Source: an uncultured Steroidobacter sp. (GTDB taxonomy: Bacteria; Pseudomonadota; Gammaproteobacteria; Steroidobacterales; Steroidobacteraceae). From it: 64,000 bases of DNA. The position numbers were made by a program, and so were the translations under genes. Below, one piece after another: positions 30,948 to 39,282 of the stretch; the stretch's first letter is position 1; each line of letters opens with the position of its first letter. Location of the stretch: positions 1 through 64,000 of the forward strand of contig CALMII010000017.1 of the NCBI GenBank assembly GCA_937864115.1, read 5' to 3'. A model generated the notes under the pieces. That model saw only the letters and a list, made by a program, of their open reading frames with translations. It did not search any database and was not told where the DNA came from.

Positions 30948-31095
30948 GCTGTGGGGTCACGTCATCGGCGTGTTCATCGTCGTGCTCACGCTGACGTTCA
31001 TCGGCATCTGGGTCTGGGCGTGGTTGCCCCATCACCGCAAGAACTTCGACGCATTGGCGCACCTGCCCATGCATGATGAGGATGAATCACGATGA
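30940..31095 (+). CDS. ccoQ: cbb3-type oxidase small subunit CcoQ
   Basis: A 51-residue protein, [20 protein letters not shown] followed by [20 protein letters not shown] and an acidic tail. One membrane span and the charged HHRKNFD segment right after it match CcoQ, which stabilises the oxidase complex. The start ATG lies inside the end of ccoO, and its stop overlaps the ccoP start (ATGA). Confidence 0.9.
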   Translation: MNELWGHVIGVFIVVLTLTFIGIWVWAWLPHHRKNFDALAHLPMHDEDESR

Positions 31096-31982
31096 GCCGC
31101 TTCTGGTCCGGCTGGGTCATGTTCCTGGTGGTGCTGAACCTCGGCATCACGCTGTTCCTGTTCGTGTGGGCGCAGCGCCTCAAGATTCCGACCCGCTCCG
31201 ATGGCACGACCGGCCACGTCTGGGCACACGGCGTATTGCGCGAGGGCGTGCGCAGATTGCCGCTGTGGTGGGTGCTGTTCTCGGCGGGCATGTTCATCGT
31301 CGGCTTCGCGTACCTGGCGCTGTATCCGGGATTCGGCAGCTACCAGGGGCGACTCGGCTGGACGTCGGCCAGCGAGTGGCTGCAGGACACGCAGGTCAAC
31401 GATGCGAAGCTCGCAGCGACGCTGCAGCCGCTGAGTTCGCTGAGCGTCGAGGAACTCGCGCGCAACGACAATGCACGCGCGCTCGGCGAACGACTGTTCC
31501 TCGACAACTGTGCGGCATGTCATGGCACGCGCGCACTCGGCAATCCGTCGATCGGCGCGCCGAACCTGGTCGACGACGACTGGCTGTACGGCGAAGGCAC
31601 GCTGATGGCCAGCGTTCTCGATGGCCGCACCGGCGCCATGCCGCCGTGGGGTCCGGCGCTCGGCCATGAAGGAGTGAAGGAGGTCGCCTCCTACGTGCTG
31701 AGCCTGAGCGGAGTGAAAGCGCCGGCCGACTGGGTCGCCGCCGGCAAGACGCGCTACGAAGCGATCTGCGTGGCGTGTCATGGCGCCGACGGCCGCGGCA
31801 ATCCTGCGCTGGGCGCGCCGAATCTCACGGACAGCGTCTGGCTCTACGGCAACGACTTCGCCAGCGTCGCCGCCAGCATCGAGCACGGCCGCAGCGGCGT
31901 GATGCCCGCGTGGCGTCATCGACTCGGCGAGGAACAGGTGCGCATGATCGCTGCGTGGTTGCACTCGCAGGGATCGACATGA
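31092..31982 (+). CDS. ccoP: cbb3-type cytochrome c oxidase subunit III (diheme c)
   Basis: A 296-residue diheme cytochrome c. Two N-terminal membrane spans (residues about 9-27 and 58-77) precede two cytochrome c domains, with CAACH at 140-144 and CVACH at 226-230. The axial Met residues lie in GAMPPWG and GVMPAW. It accepts electrons from soluble cytochromes. It overlaps ccoQ and the next small gene by four bases each. Confidence 0.97.
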   Translation: MSRFWSGWVMFLVVLNLGITLFLFVWAQRLKIPTRSDGTTGHVWAHGVLREGVRRLPLWWVLFSAGMFIVGFAYLALYPGFGSYQGRLGWTSASEWLQDTQVNDAKLAATLQPLSSLSVEELARNDNARALGERLFLDNCAACHGTRALGNPSIGAPNLVDDDWLYGEGTLMASVLDGRTGAMPPWGPALGHEGVKEVASYVLSLSGVKAPADWVAAGKTRYEAICVACHGADGRGNPALGAPNLTDSVWLYGNDFASVAASIEHGRSGVMPAWRHRLGEEQVRMIAAWLHSQGST

Positions 31983-32164
31983 ACAAATCGATGCGCTGGT
32001 ATCGCGTGCCGGTGCTGTGGCTCGGCATCGTGCTGTTCGGCGCCTCGCTCGCCGGCTGCATCGGCATGATCGTGCTGGCGTCGCAGTATTCCGACGAACC
32101 GATGCCGGTCGGCAGCGAGCGGCTGCTGAAGATGCCGACGACACGCGATCCCGCTTCGTCATGA
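31979..32164 (+). CDS. Small membrane protein between ccoP and ccoI, miniature CcoH/FixH-like
   Basis: A 61-residue protein, MNKSMRWYRVPVLWLGIVLF followed by GASLAGCIGMIVLASQYSDE and a short polar tail. The WYR start, single membrane span and S-D step after the span resemble the N-terminus of CcoH/FixH, which normally continues with a periplasmic domain of 100 or so residues that is absent here. Position between ccoP and ccoI is the CcoH position. Both ends overlap neighbours by four bases (ATGA), which supports translation. Whether it replaces CcoH in assembly is inference. Confidence 0.7.
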   Translation: MNKSMRWYRVPVLWLGIVLFGASLAGCIGMIVLASQYSDEPMPVGSERLLKMPTTRDPASS

Positions 32165-34713
32165 CGATCCGCGACAACGCCTGCTGGCATTGCGGCGAAC
32201 CGGTGCCCGCAGACGTCGTCATACACACGCGCATCGGCGGCGAGACACGCACGATGTGCTGCCAGGGATGTCGCGCCGCTGCGGAGTGGATCCAGCAGAT
32301 CGGCCTCGGCGACTACTACCGTCTGCGTACCCAGTCGGCGCCGCGGCCCGAAGTCGCCGCCAGCACGGCTGACTGGCAGCGCGCCGAGATCGCCCGTCAT
32401 GTCGTGCGCGATCTCGGCGACGGCCGTCGCGAAACCATGCTGCTGGTCGAAGGCATACGCTGCTCGGCCTGCGTGTGGCTGATCGAACGCGCGCTGGGCG
32501 GTCTCCCCGGCATGATGTCGGTGCAGGTCAACGCCGTTGCACAGCGGGCTCGCGTGGTCTGGAACGACGCACGCATCGGACTGCCGCAGATCCTCGACCA
32601 TCTCGCACGAACCGGTTATCGCGCCCAGCCGCTGGATGCGCGGGCACTGGACGACGTACGCCGGCGCGAATCGCGCGCGGCCATGAAACGCCTGCTGGTG
32701 GCCGGATTCGGCAGCATGCAGTCCATGATGTACGCCGCCGTCCTCTACTTCGGCGGCGACGATACGGCGGCCGGCACGCACGAACTGTTTCGCTGGCTCG
32801 GTTTTCTCGTCGCGACGCCGGTGGTCTTCTATTCGGCGCGCCCCTTCTTCGCCGGAGCGACGCGCTCGCTCGCCGCGCGCCAGCTCGGCATGGACGTGCC
32901 GGTGGCCGCCGCCATCGCTATCATCTATGCGGCCAGCCTGATCGAGGCGCTGCAGGGCGGCGTGCACGTGTACTTCGATTCGGTATCGATGTTCGTGTTC
33001 TTCCTGCTCACCGGCCGCTACATCGAAATGCGCGCACGGCATCGCGCCGGCGATCTGACGGACGCGCTCGCCCGACTCACTCCACCGTTCGCGGAACGTC
33101 GGCGCGCCGATGCCGCGCTGGAACGCGTCGGCATTCACGAACTGCGGGTCGACGATGTCGTGCACGTCGTCGATGGCGGCATCGTACCTGCCGACGGCAC
33201 GCTGCTGGACGAACGCTGCCGGGTCGACGAATCGCTGCTGAGCGGCGAATCGCTGCCGGTCGTCCGCCAACGCGGCGCGATGCTGATTGCAGGCAGCCTG
33301 CTGATCGATGGCCCGGTCGATCTGCGCGTTGCGCGGGTCGGTGCCGATACGACACTCGCCGGCATCGCCGCGCTGGTGGAACGCGCACGGACGCAGCGTC
33401 CGCGGCTCGCACGCGCTGGTGAACGCGCTGCGGCGCGGCTGGTCGCGCGCATCCTCGCCGTGACCGCACTCACCGCCGCGGCATGGAGTTTCTTCGATCC
33501 TTCGCGTGCCTTTGCAGCGTCGCTTGCGGTGCTGGTGGTTTCGTGTCCCTGCGCATTCGCGCTGGCCGTACCGGCAGCCATCACTCGCGTCCTGGCAGTG
33601 CTGGCGCGGCGCGGCGTACTGGTCGTCAAGCCCGATGCGATCGAAGCGCTCGCGGGCGCCACGCATGTGGTGTTCGACAAGACCGGTACGTTGACCGAAC
33701 CGCAGCTGGCGCTCGCAGCCGTGCAGACTTTCGGCGTCTCGCGCGAACAAGCGCTGTGCCTGGCCGCATCGCTGGCGCGCGAAAGCCGTCATCCCTCGGC
33801 ACGCGCCATTGCCGCTGCCTGGGACTCTCCTCTTTCCCCTCCTCCGCTTGCGGGGGAGGGCCAGGGAGGGGGCGAAGCAGGCACCGCTGCCAGCGGTTTA
33901 CCCCCATCCCGACCTTCCCACCCGCAAAGCCTCCTCCACGCAAGCGGGGGAAGGGGTCAGAACTGCAATGTGATCGCGCATGCCGGCCTGGGCATCAGCG
34001 CCTGCATCGCCGGACGCACGCTGCGGCTGGGCCGTCCTGATTTCGCGTTATCCGGCAATGCCGGCGGCATCGATGACGACTGCGTCGTACTCGCCGACGA
34101 TCACGGCCCGATCGCCGCCTTCCGCCTCGACGAGCGGTTACGAGCGAACGCGCGGGCGACCGTCGACGCACTGAAGGCGCAGGGATTGACCGTCCTCATC
34201 GCCAGCGGCGACGCCGAAGCCAAGGTGACGAAAGTCGCCGCACAACTCGGCATCACGGAATGGCATGCACGACAGTTGCCGTCGGACAAGCTCGATCGGC
34301 TCACCGCATTGCGCGCCGCGGGTGCACGCGTGATCGTCGTCGGCGATGGCGTGAACGATGCGCCGGTTCTCGCCGGTGCGGACGTGGCGATATCGCTCTC
34401 CACCGCAGCGGAACTCGCGCAGGCCAGCAGCGACATCGTGCTCACCGTCGAACGCTTCGATGCACTGGCGCCGGCGCGCACGCTCGCACGCCAGACGCTC
34501 GCCATCGTGCAGCAGAACCAGCGCTGGGCACTGGTCTACAACCTGACGGCCGTGCCGATCGCTGCCCTCGGTTTCGTACCGCCGTGGCTCGCGGCCATCG
34601 GCATGTCGTTGAGTTCGTTGTGCGTCGTGCTGAACGCGCTGCGGATCGGTCGCGAGCCCGCAACGAAGCACGCGCCCCATAGCGCGGCGTTGCTGCGCAC
34701 GGAGGCTGCATGA
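32161..34713 (+). CDS. ccoI: Copper-translocating P-type ATPase CcoI/FixI
   Basis: An 850-residue P1B-type ATPase that supplies copper for cbb3 oxidase. The N-terminus has the CcoI-type Cys module (CWHCGEP at 8-14, MCCQGC at 32-37), then a heavy-metal domain with GIRCSAC at 98-104. CPC lies at 462-464, DKTGT at 506-510 and HP at 544-545, with the hinge GDGVNDAPVL near the end. Residues about 556-600, in the nucleotide-binding domain just after the HP motif, are Pro/Gly/Ser-rich and encoded by a palindromic repeat inserted in frame. The start ATG overlaps the previous stop by four bases. Confidence 0.95.
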   Translation: MTIRDNACWHCGEPVPADVVIHTRIGGETRTMCCQGCRAAAEWIQQIGLGDYYRLRTQSAPRPEVAASTADWQRAEIARHVVRDLGDGRRETMLLVEGIRCSACVWLIERALGGLPGMMSVQVNAVAQRARVVWNDARIGLPQILDHLARTGYRAQPLDARALDDVRRRESRAAMKRLLVAGFGSMQSMMYAAVLYFGGDDTAAGTHELFRWLGFLVATPVVFYSARPFFAGATRSLAARQLGMDVPVAAAIAIIYAASLIEALQGGVHVYFDSVSMFVFFLLTGRYIEMRARHRAGDLTDALARLTPPFAERRRADAALERVGIHELRVDDVVHVVDGGIVPADGTLLDERCRVDESLLSGESLPVVRQRGAMLIAGSLLIDGPVDLRVARVGADTTLAGIAALVERARTQRPRLARAGERAAARLVARILAVTALTAAAWSFFDPSRAFAASLAVLVVSCPCAFALAVPAAITRVLAVLARRGVLVVKPDAIEALAGATHVVFDKTGTLTEPQLALAAVQTFGVSREQALCLAASLARESRHPSARAIAAAWDSPLSPPPLAGEGQGGGEAGTAASGLPPSRPSHPQSLLHASGGRGQNCNVIAHAGLGISACIAGRTLRLGRPDFALSGNAGGIDDDCVVLADDHGPIAAFRLDERLRANARATVDALKAQGLTVLIASGDAEAKVTKVAAQLGITEWHARQLPSDKLDRLTALRAAGARVIVVGDGVNDAPVLAGADVAISLSTAAELAQASSDIVLTVERFDALAPARTLARQTLAIVQQNQRWALVYNLTAVPIAALGFVPPWLAAIGMSLSSLCVVLNALRIGREPATKHAPHSAALLRTEAA
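33832..33960. repeat. Palindromic element inserted in frame inside ccoI
   Basis: The left arm, from 33836, reads CCCCTCCTCCGCTTGCGGGG and is itself a hairpin. The right arm, 33930-33956, reads CCTCCTCCACGCAAGCGGGG plus GAAGGGG. The two arms are inverted copies around a central part of about 70 bases. A related element lies between genes at 39127-39236. The insertion adds about 43 codons without a stop and without breaking the ATPase frame. Confidence 0.8.
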
Positions 34714-34856
34714 ACGTCCTGCTCGTCATCATTCCGCTGTCGATCGCGCTGCTGATCGGCGCTGCGGTCGCGTTCTTCTGGGCCGTCGACAACGATCAGT
34801 TCGACGACATGGACACACCGGGGCTCACGCCGCTCGACGATCTGCCGCGCCCATGA
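34710..34856 (+). CDS. ccoS: cbb3-type oxidase assembly protein CcoS
   Basis: A 48-residue protein, MNVLLVIIPLSIALLIGAAV then AFFWAVDNDQFDDMDTPGLT. The single membrane span followed by the FFWAV(D/K)xxQFDDxD(T/S)P signature is diagnostic of CcoS, which is needed for maturation of cbb3 oxidase. It overlaps ccoI and the next gene by four bases each (ATGA). Confidence 0.95.
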   Translation: MNVLLVIIPLSIALLIGAAVAFFWAVDNDQFDDMDTPGLTPLDDLPRP

Positions 34857-35566
34857 ACGCCCTCACCCTGACCGCTGCATTGCTGCTCGGGCTCGCCGCC
34901 AGCGGGCACTGCGTGGTCATGTGCGGCGGCATTTCCTCGGCGCTGAGCCTGGCGACAGCGAAGAACGCCGCCGGCCGGCCGCGACCGACGCTGCTGTTCG
35001 GCTACCAGCTCGGACGCGTCACCTCCTACACGCTGGCGGGCCTGCTGTTCGGCGGTGTTCTCGGCGGCGTCGTCCGTCTGCTCGACATCGAGTCCATACG
35101 GATCGCACTGCGCGCCTTCTCCGCCGCTGCCCTGCTGTTCGCCGCGCTGGTGGTGCTGGGCCGCGTGCGCGATCCGGGTTTCGGCATCGGCCATCGCTGG
35201 TGGTCGAAACTCGCTCCGCTCGGCCGCAAGCTGCTGCCCGTCGCCACGCTGCCGCGCGCCTTCGCCTTCGGCACGCTGTGGGGATGGATGCCCTGCGGCT
35301 TCGTCTACACGGTGCTGGTCATGGCATCGCTGCAGTTCGATGCGGTGCGCGGCGCCGCGATCATGGCGGCTTTCGGTCTCGGCACGGCGCCTGCGCTGTT
35401 TGCTGCGGCGCTCGGGGCACCGCGTCTGGCGGCGGCGGCGGCCCGACCGGCGGCGCGGCAGGCGGCCGGGTCGATCCTGCTGGTCAGCGCGGCTCTGACG
35501 CTGGCGGGCCCGTGGCTGGTTCATGCGGTCCCGGGATTGTCGGGGATGCTGCCCTTCGACTGCTGA
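34853..35566 (+). CDS. Sulfite exporter TauE/SafE-type (DsbD_2) membrane protein
   Basis: A 237-residue protein with six membrane spans. The N-terminal GHCVVMCGG (residues about 18-26) and the later GWMPCGFVYTVLVMA are the paired Cys-containing signatures of the PF13386 DsbD_2 family, whose members commonly end cco operons. The conserved Met/Cys residues suggest handling of copper or thiols during cbb3 assembly, but the substrate is not established. It overlaps ccoS by four bases and is the last gene of the operon. Confidence 0.88.
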   Translation: MNALTLTAALLLGLAASGHCVVMCGGISSALSLATAKNAAGRPRPTLLFGYQLGRVTSYTLAGLLFGGVLGGVVRLLDIESIRIALRAFSAAALLFAALVVLGRVRDPGFGIGHRWWSKLAPLGRKLLPVATLPRAFAFGTLWGWMPCGFVYTVLVMASLQFDAVRGAAIMAAFGLGTAPALFAAALGAPRLAAAAARPAARQAAGSILLVSAALTLAGPWLVHAVPGLSGMLPFDC

Positions 35567-35683
35567 GCAGGGGTTTACCCCACCCCGCCCCGCTGGTCAG
35601 AATCTGCCGGGGAGCCGCCGCGACACGTTCCTGTAACTTCCGGTCCGGCGCCGGGTTCTGGCCATAAACGACGACATTCAACC

Positions 35684-36259
35684 GTGGCTAAACCAGGCTG
35701 GAATCCGCAGCGTTCCGGAGAGTTTGCAGGCTTCATGCGTGCTTATCAGGACATGGTCTTTTCAACCGCCGCGCGGATCGTCGCCAACGACGCGCAGGCC
35801 GAAGACATTGCCCAGGAAGTCTTCCTCAAGGCCTTCGAGAACTTTTCCCACCTGAGCGCCAGCCCTACCGCCGGCGGCTGGCTCAAGACCGTTGCGACCA
35901 ACCTGTCGCTCAACCATGCCTCGCGCTATCGCAAACGCTGGCGCTTCTTCTCGGAGATGCGCGCCGCGGATGCCGAGGACGACACGCCCGACGTCGAATT
36001 CGCCGCGCCCGAAACGCTGCTGGCGGACCTCGACCTCGAAAGCCGCCGCGGCCTCATCGAGCAGGCCCTGCAGAAGTTGCCCGATCACCAGCGCCTGCCG
36101 CTGGTGCTGTATCACTTCGAAGAAATGCCCTATGAGGAAATCGCCGCGAAGCTGAGCGTTTCGCTGGCGAAGGTGAAAGTGGACATCCATCGCGCGCGCG
36201 CCGCCCTGGCGAAAGCCCTCGGCCGCAGCGAACTCAGCAGCGCAGCGTTGCAGTCGTAA
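35684..36259 (+). CDS. RNA polymerase ECF sigma factor
   Basis: A 191-residue extracytoplasmic-function sigma factor. Region 2 lies at about 15-85 (YQDMVFSTAARIVANDAQAE, DIAQEVFLKAFENF, then TVATNLSLNHASRYRKRWRF). Region 4 lies at about 125-180 (ALQKLPDHQRLPLVLYHFEE, MPYEEIAAKLSVSLAKVKVD). The start is a GTG at 35684. It is followed after four bases by a membrane protein that could act as its anti-sigma factor, and then by a surface-type membrane protein, a plausible envelope-stress unit. Confidence 0.92.
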   Translation: MAKPGWNPQRSGEFAGFMRAYQDMVFSTAARIVANDAQAEDIAQEVFLKAFENFSHLSASPTAGGWLKTVATNLSLNHASRYRKRWRFFSEMRAADAEDDTPDVEFAAPETLLADLDLESRRGLIEQALQKLPDHQRLPLVLYHFEEMPYEEIAAKLSVSLAKVKVDIHRARAALAKALGRSELSSAALQS

Positions 36260-36263
36260 CACC

Positions 36264-36716
36264 ATGAGCAACACACCCGACCATCAGTCACTCGAGCAGT
36301 TCACGGACGCCGTGCTGCGGGACCTGCCGCCGCGCCGCGCGCCGGCATCGCTCGAAGCCCGCGTGTTCGCGGAACTGGAACGTCGCGCGGCCAGGCCCTG
36401 GTGGCAGTCGAGCTATCGCGACTGGCCCGCCATCGTGCGCATCCTGTTCCTGGCCGCCTGCGTCGCACTCGGCAGCCTCGCCGTGCGCGCCACCGAATGG
36501 CTGTTCGGCCGCTCGGCATCGACGATTTCCGGCATCGAATCGGATCTCTCGCCGGCCGCCGCTTCCGTCAAAGCGACGGCCGGGGCCTTCTCGTTCATCG
36601 CTCACAACATCCCGTCGGTCTGGATCTACGGCGCCATCGCCGTGATGGCCGTCACGTACATCGCCCTGTTCGGCATCGGCGCTGCCGCCTATCGGACCCT
36701 CTATGCGAATCGCTGA
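36264..36716 (+). CDS. Membrane protein linked to the ECF sigma factor, possible anti-sigma factor
   Basis: A 150-residue protein with a soluble N-terminal part of about 50 residues (SLEQFTDAVLRDLPPRRAPA, LEARVFAELERRA) and two membrane spans near residues 55-75 and 115-140. The N-terminal layout of a short charged helix pair followed by a span is what small anti-sigma factors look like, but there is no HxxxCxxC zinc motif. It sits immediately downstream of the sigma gene. The anti-sigma role is inferred from position. Confidence 0.7.
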   Translation: MSNTPDHQSLEQFTDAVLRDLPPRRAPASLEARVFAELERRAARPWWQSSYRDWPAIVRILFLAACVALGSLAVRATEWLFGRSASTISGIESDLSPAAASVKATAGAFSFIAHNIPSVWIYGAIAVMAVTYIALFGIGAAAYRTLYANR

Positions 36717-36717
36717 A

Positions 36718-38376
36718 ATGAATACGCTCGCCTTTCCCATCGCATCGTCGTTTTCTTTCGGGCATCGCAGCCGGCAACTGCTGGCCACGGCGATCCTGAG
36801 CTGGCTGTCGGCGCTCGCGCTGGCGCAGGAAACGCCGCCTTCACCCGCACCGGTCGAAGCGCCCGAGACGCCCGCGGTCGAGTCCGACGATTCCGGCACG
36901 CGAGCCGGTATCGACCACGACCATGACTGGGATTGGGACAACGGGCGGCGCAGCAAGAACCACAACGTCATCCTGCGCTTTGCCGACGCCAACGTCGGCC
37001 CGGACGAGGTCGTCGATGCCGTCATCTCCATCGGCGGCTCCGCGACCAGTGCCGGTACGGTGCGCGAGGCGGTCGTCTCCATCTTCGGCAACACGCACGT
37101 CACCGGACCGGTCGGCGACGGCGCCGTCGCCATCTTCGGCGACACCTACGTCAACAGCCGCGTGAAGGGCGACGTCGCGGCGATCTTCGGCGACGTCGAA
37201 CTCGGCCCGCAGGCCGACGTCAGCGGCGAGGTGGTCGTCGTCGGCGGCACGCTGAAACGCGACCCGGCAGCGAATGTCCATGGCGGCACCCAGCAGGTGA
37301 CGCTGCCGGTCGACATCCACTTCGACTGGCTGCGACCGTGGATGAAGCACTGCCTGTTCCTCGGCCGGCCGCTCGCGCTCGAACCCGGCCTCGGCTGGGC
37401 CTGGGGTCTCGCCATCGGCTTCCTCACGCTGTACGTGCTGCTGGCGGTGATGTTCTCCGGCGCCGTCGAGAAGTGTGTGACGACGATCGAAACCCGTCCG
37501 GGCGCCACGCTGCTGGCGTCGCTGCTGACGCTGATCCTGACGCCGGTGGCGACGATGGTGCTGCTCGTCACGGTGGTCGGCGTCGCGCTGGTGCCCTTCT
37601 TCTGGATCGGCCTGTTCATCGCCGGTCTGTTTGGCAAGGCAGTCATCCTCGCTGCACTCGGCCGCCGCCTGACGCGCTTCGCGAGCATCTCCAGCCCGAT
37701 GGCCGACTACGCCATCGCGGTGGCCATCGGCGGCGCGATCATGCTGGTGCTGTACGTGATCCCGGTCGTCGGCTTCATCGCCTACAAGGTGCTGGGCATC
37801 CTCGGACTCGGCGTGGTGGTCTACACCCTCGTGCTGACCGCACAGAAAAAGCGCGAGGAAGCGGCGCTGAACGCAGCGCCAGCCGCCGCCGTCGCGGGTG
37901 CGCCGTTCGATCCGGTCGCGAGCACATCGCCGGGCGCCGAAGCGTCGGCGGCACCTGCGGTCGAACCCGCACCTTTGGTGCCCGATGCCACGCTGCCGCG
38001 CGCCGGCTTCTGGATCCGCATGGCCGCCTTGCTGATCGACATGATCCTGGTGGGCATCATCTGCGGCGTGCTGGAACTCGACCGGGCCAGCGACGGGCTG
38101 TTCCTGCCGCTCCTCGCCACCTACGGCGCCGTCATGTGGAAGCTCAAGGGCACCACCGTCGGCGGCATTCTCTGCAACCTGCGCATCGTCCGGGTCGATG
38201 GTCGCGAAGTGGACTGGGCCACTGCCATCGCCCGCGCGCTCGGCTGTTTCCTGTCGCTGGTCGTCGCGGGCCTGGGCTTCATCTGGATCGCCGTCGATCC
38301 CGATCGCCAGGGCTGGCACGACAAGATCGCCGGCACGGCCGTGGTGCGCGTCCCGAAAGGCAGGTCGCTGGTGTGA
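36718..38376 (+). CDS. Membrane protein joining a bactofilin-like region to an RDD domain
   Basis: A 552-residue protein. A signal-like hydrophobic N-terminus ends near LALAQ. Residues about 70-190 hold repeated short beta units (VVDAVISIGGSATSAG, VVSIFGNTHVTGPVG, VAIFGDTYVNSRVKGDVAAI, FGDVELGPQADVSG), as in bactofilin or polymer-forming proteins. Four or more membrane spans follow at about 225-380, then an Ala/Pro linker and a C-terminal RDD domain (RAGFWIRMAALLIDMILVGI, DRQGWHDKIAGTAVV). I use the ATG at 36718, just after the previous stop; ATG at 36703 is possible. It follows the sigma and anti-sigma-like genes and is probably their target or partner. Confidence 0.8.
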   Translation: MNTLAFPIASSFSFGHRSRQLLATAILSWLSALALAQETPPSPAPVEAPETPAVESDDSGTRAGIDHDHDWDWDNGRRSKNHNVILRFADANVGPDEVVDAVISIGGSATSAGTVREAVVSIFGNTHVTGPVGDGAVAIFGDTYVNSRVKGDVAAIFGDVELGPQADVSGEVVVVGGTLKRDPAANVHGGTQQVTLPVDIHFDWLRPWMKHCLFLGRPLALEPGLGWAWGLAIGFLTLYVLLAVMFSGAVEKCVTTIETRPGATLLASLLTLILTPVATMVLLVTVVGVALVPFFWIGLFIAGLFGKAVILAALGRRLTRFASISSPMADYAIAVAIGGAIMLVLYVIPVVGFIAYKVLGILGLGVVVYTLVLTAQKKREEAALNAAPAAAVAGAPFDPVASTSPGAEASAAPAVEPAPLVPDATLPRAGFWIRMAALLIDMILVGIICGVLELDRASDGLFLPLLATYGAVMWKLKGTTVGGILCNLRIVRVDGREVDWATAIARALGCFLSLVVAGLGFIWIAVDPDRQGWHDKIAGTAVVRVPKGRSLV

Positions 38377-38420
38377 GTCAGGTTTCGTAGAATCCACGCG
38401 CCGTTCTTCCGGAGCAGCGC

Positions 38421-39059
38421 GTGACCCGCGATCCCTCATCGACTTCTTCCAGCCGTCCGCAGATCCAGGCCCACGTCGAGCGCCATCTCGGCCCCGTCAC
38501 CCGGGCCTTTCGCGAAGGCGACATCGACATCCTGTGCGTCGATGCCGCCTTCGATCGGCCGGTGCACATGCTCGTCACCGCCGGCATGAGCGATGCGGCG
38601 ATGACACCGGCCCGCAAGGATGCCCCGGACCGTATCGAACTCATGATGACGCTGCCCGAGCAATGGAAGCTCGATGGACTGCAATCGTCCGATCCCCGCT
38701 ACTGGCCGATCCGGCTGCTCGCTGACCTGGCGATGTCGCCGCGGCAGACCGGCCGCGCGCTGGCCTGGGGCGACACCGTGCCGAATGGTGATCCGCCCGC
38801 GCCCTACGTCAGCGATACGAAGCTGTGCGCGGTGATCATCGCGCCGTCGCTGCTCGTGCAGAAGGAGTTCTATGCGCTCGACACCGGCCGGCACCACATC
38901 GAGTTCTACGCCGCCATCCCGCTCTATCGCGAAGAACTCGACGCCCATGCCGAGCACGGCATGGAATTCCTGCTGACGCGGATGCTGGAACACCGCGTGA
39001 ACGATCTCGTCGACGTCAAACGTCGCAACGTGATGAAGAAGCGCTTCGGGCTTTTCTGA
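38421..39059 (+). CDS. Suppressor of fused (SUFU) domain protein
   Basis: A 212-residue soluble protein matching the bacterial SUFU family (PF05076): DAAFDRPVHMLVTAGMSDAA near residues 41-60, DRIELMMTLPEQW near 70-82, and a middle part with HHIEFYAAIPLYREELD. Bacterial members are often found near toxin or immunity genes and elsewhere as single genes; their role is unclear. The start is a GTG at 38421 with GGAGC upstream. It begins 44 bases after the RDD gene. Confidence 0.85.
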   Translation: MTRDPSSTSSSRPQIQAHVERHLGPVTRAFREGDIDILCVDAAFDRPVHMLVTAGMSDAAMTPARKDAPDRIELMMTLPEQWKLDGLQSSDPRYWPIRLLADLAMSPRQTGRALAWGDTVPNGDPPAPYVSDTKLCAVIIAPSLLVQKEFYALDTGRHHIEFYAAIPLYREELDAHAEHGMEFLLTRMLEHRVNDLVDVKRRNVMKKRFGLF

Positions 39060-39066
39060 TTCTGTC

Positions 39067-39089
39067 TGTGGGGCGGGCTTCAGCCCAGT
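39067..39089. repeat. Degenerate type B REP-like unit
   Basis: GTGGGGCGGGCTTCAGCCCA matches the type B unit with stem changes on both sides (GGGCTTCAGCCC). The compensating changes keep the stem. Confidence 0.6.
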
Positions 39090-39126
39090 GACACTGCGTT
39101 GACGATTTTCTGCATGAATCGCCTCT

Positions 39127-39236
39127 GATCCCCTCCTCCGCGCAGCGGGGGAGGGTTAGGGTGGGGGCAGTGAGAATTGCGCAGCCTTCTCAAACAACCC
39201 CCTTCCTGCCCTTCCCCCGCTGCGCGGAGGAAGGGA
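39127..39236. repeat. Palindromic element related to the one inside ccoI
   Basis: The left arm from 39129 reads CCCCTCCTCCGCGCAGCGGG GGAGGG, followed by a G-rich stretch with GTGGGGGC; the right arm 39210-39234 reads CTTCCCCCGCTGCGCGGAGG plus AAGGG. Outer arms are inverted copies, and the left arm is also a hairpin. It lies between the SUFU gene and mltA. Confidence 0.8.
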
Positions 39237-39282
39237 CGCACAATTCGATCTCATCTCAAAGCCTTACATATAGAAAGAAGCG

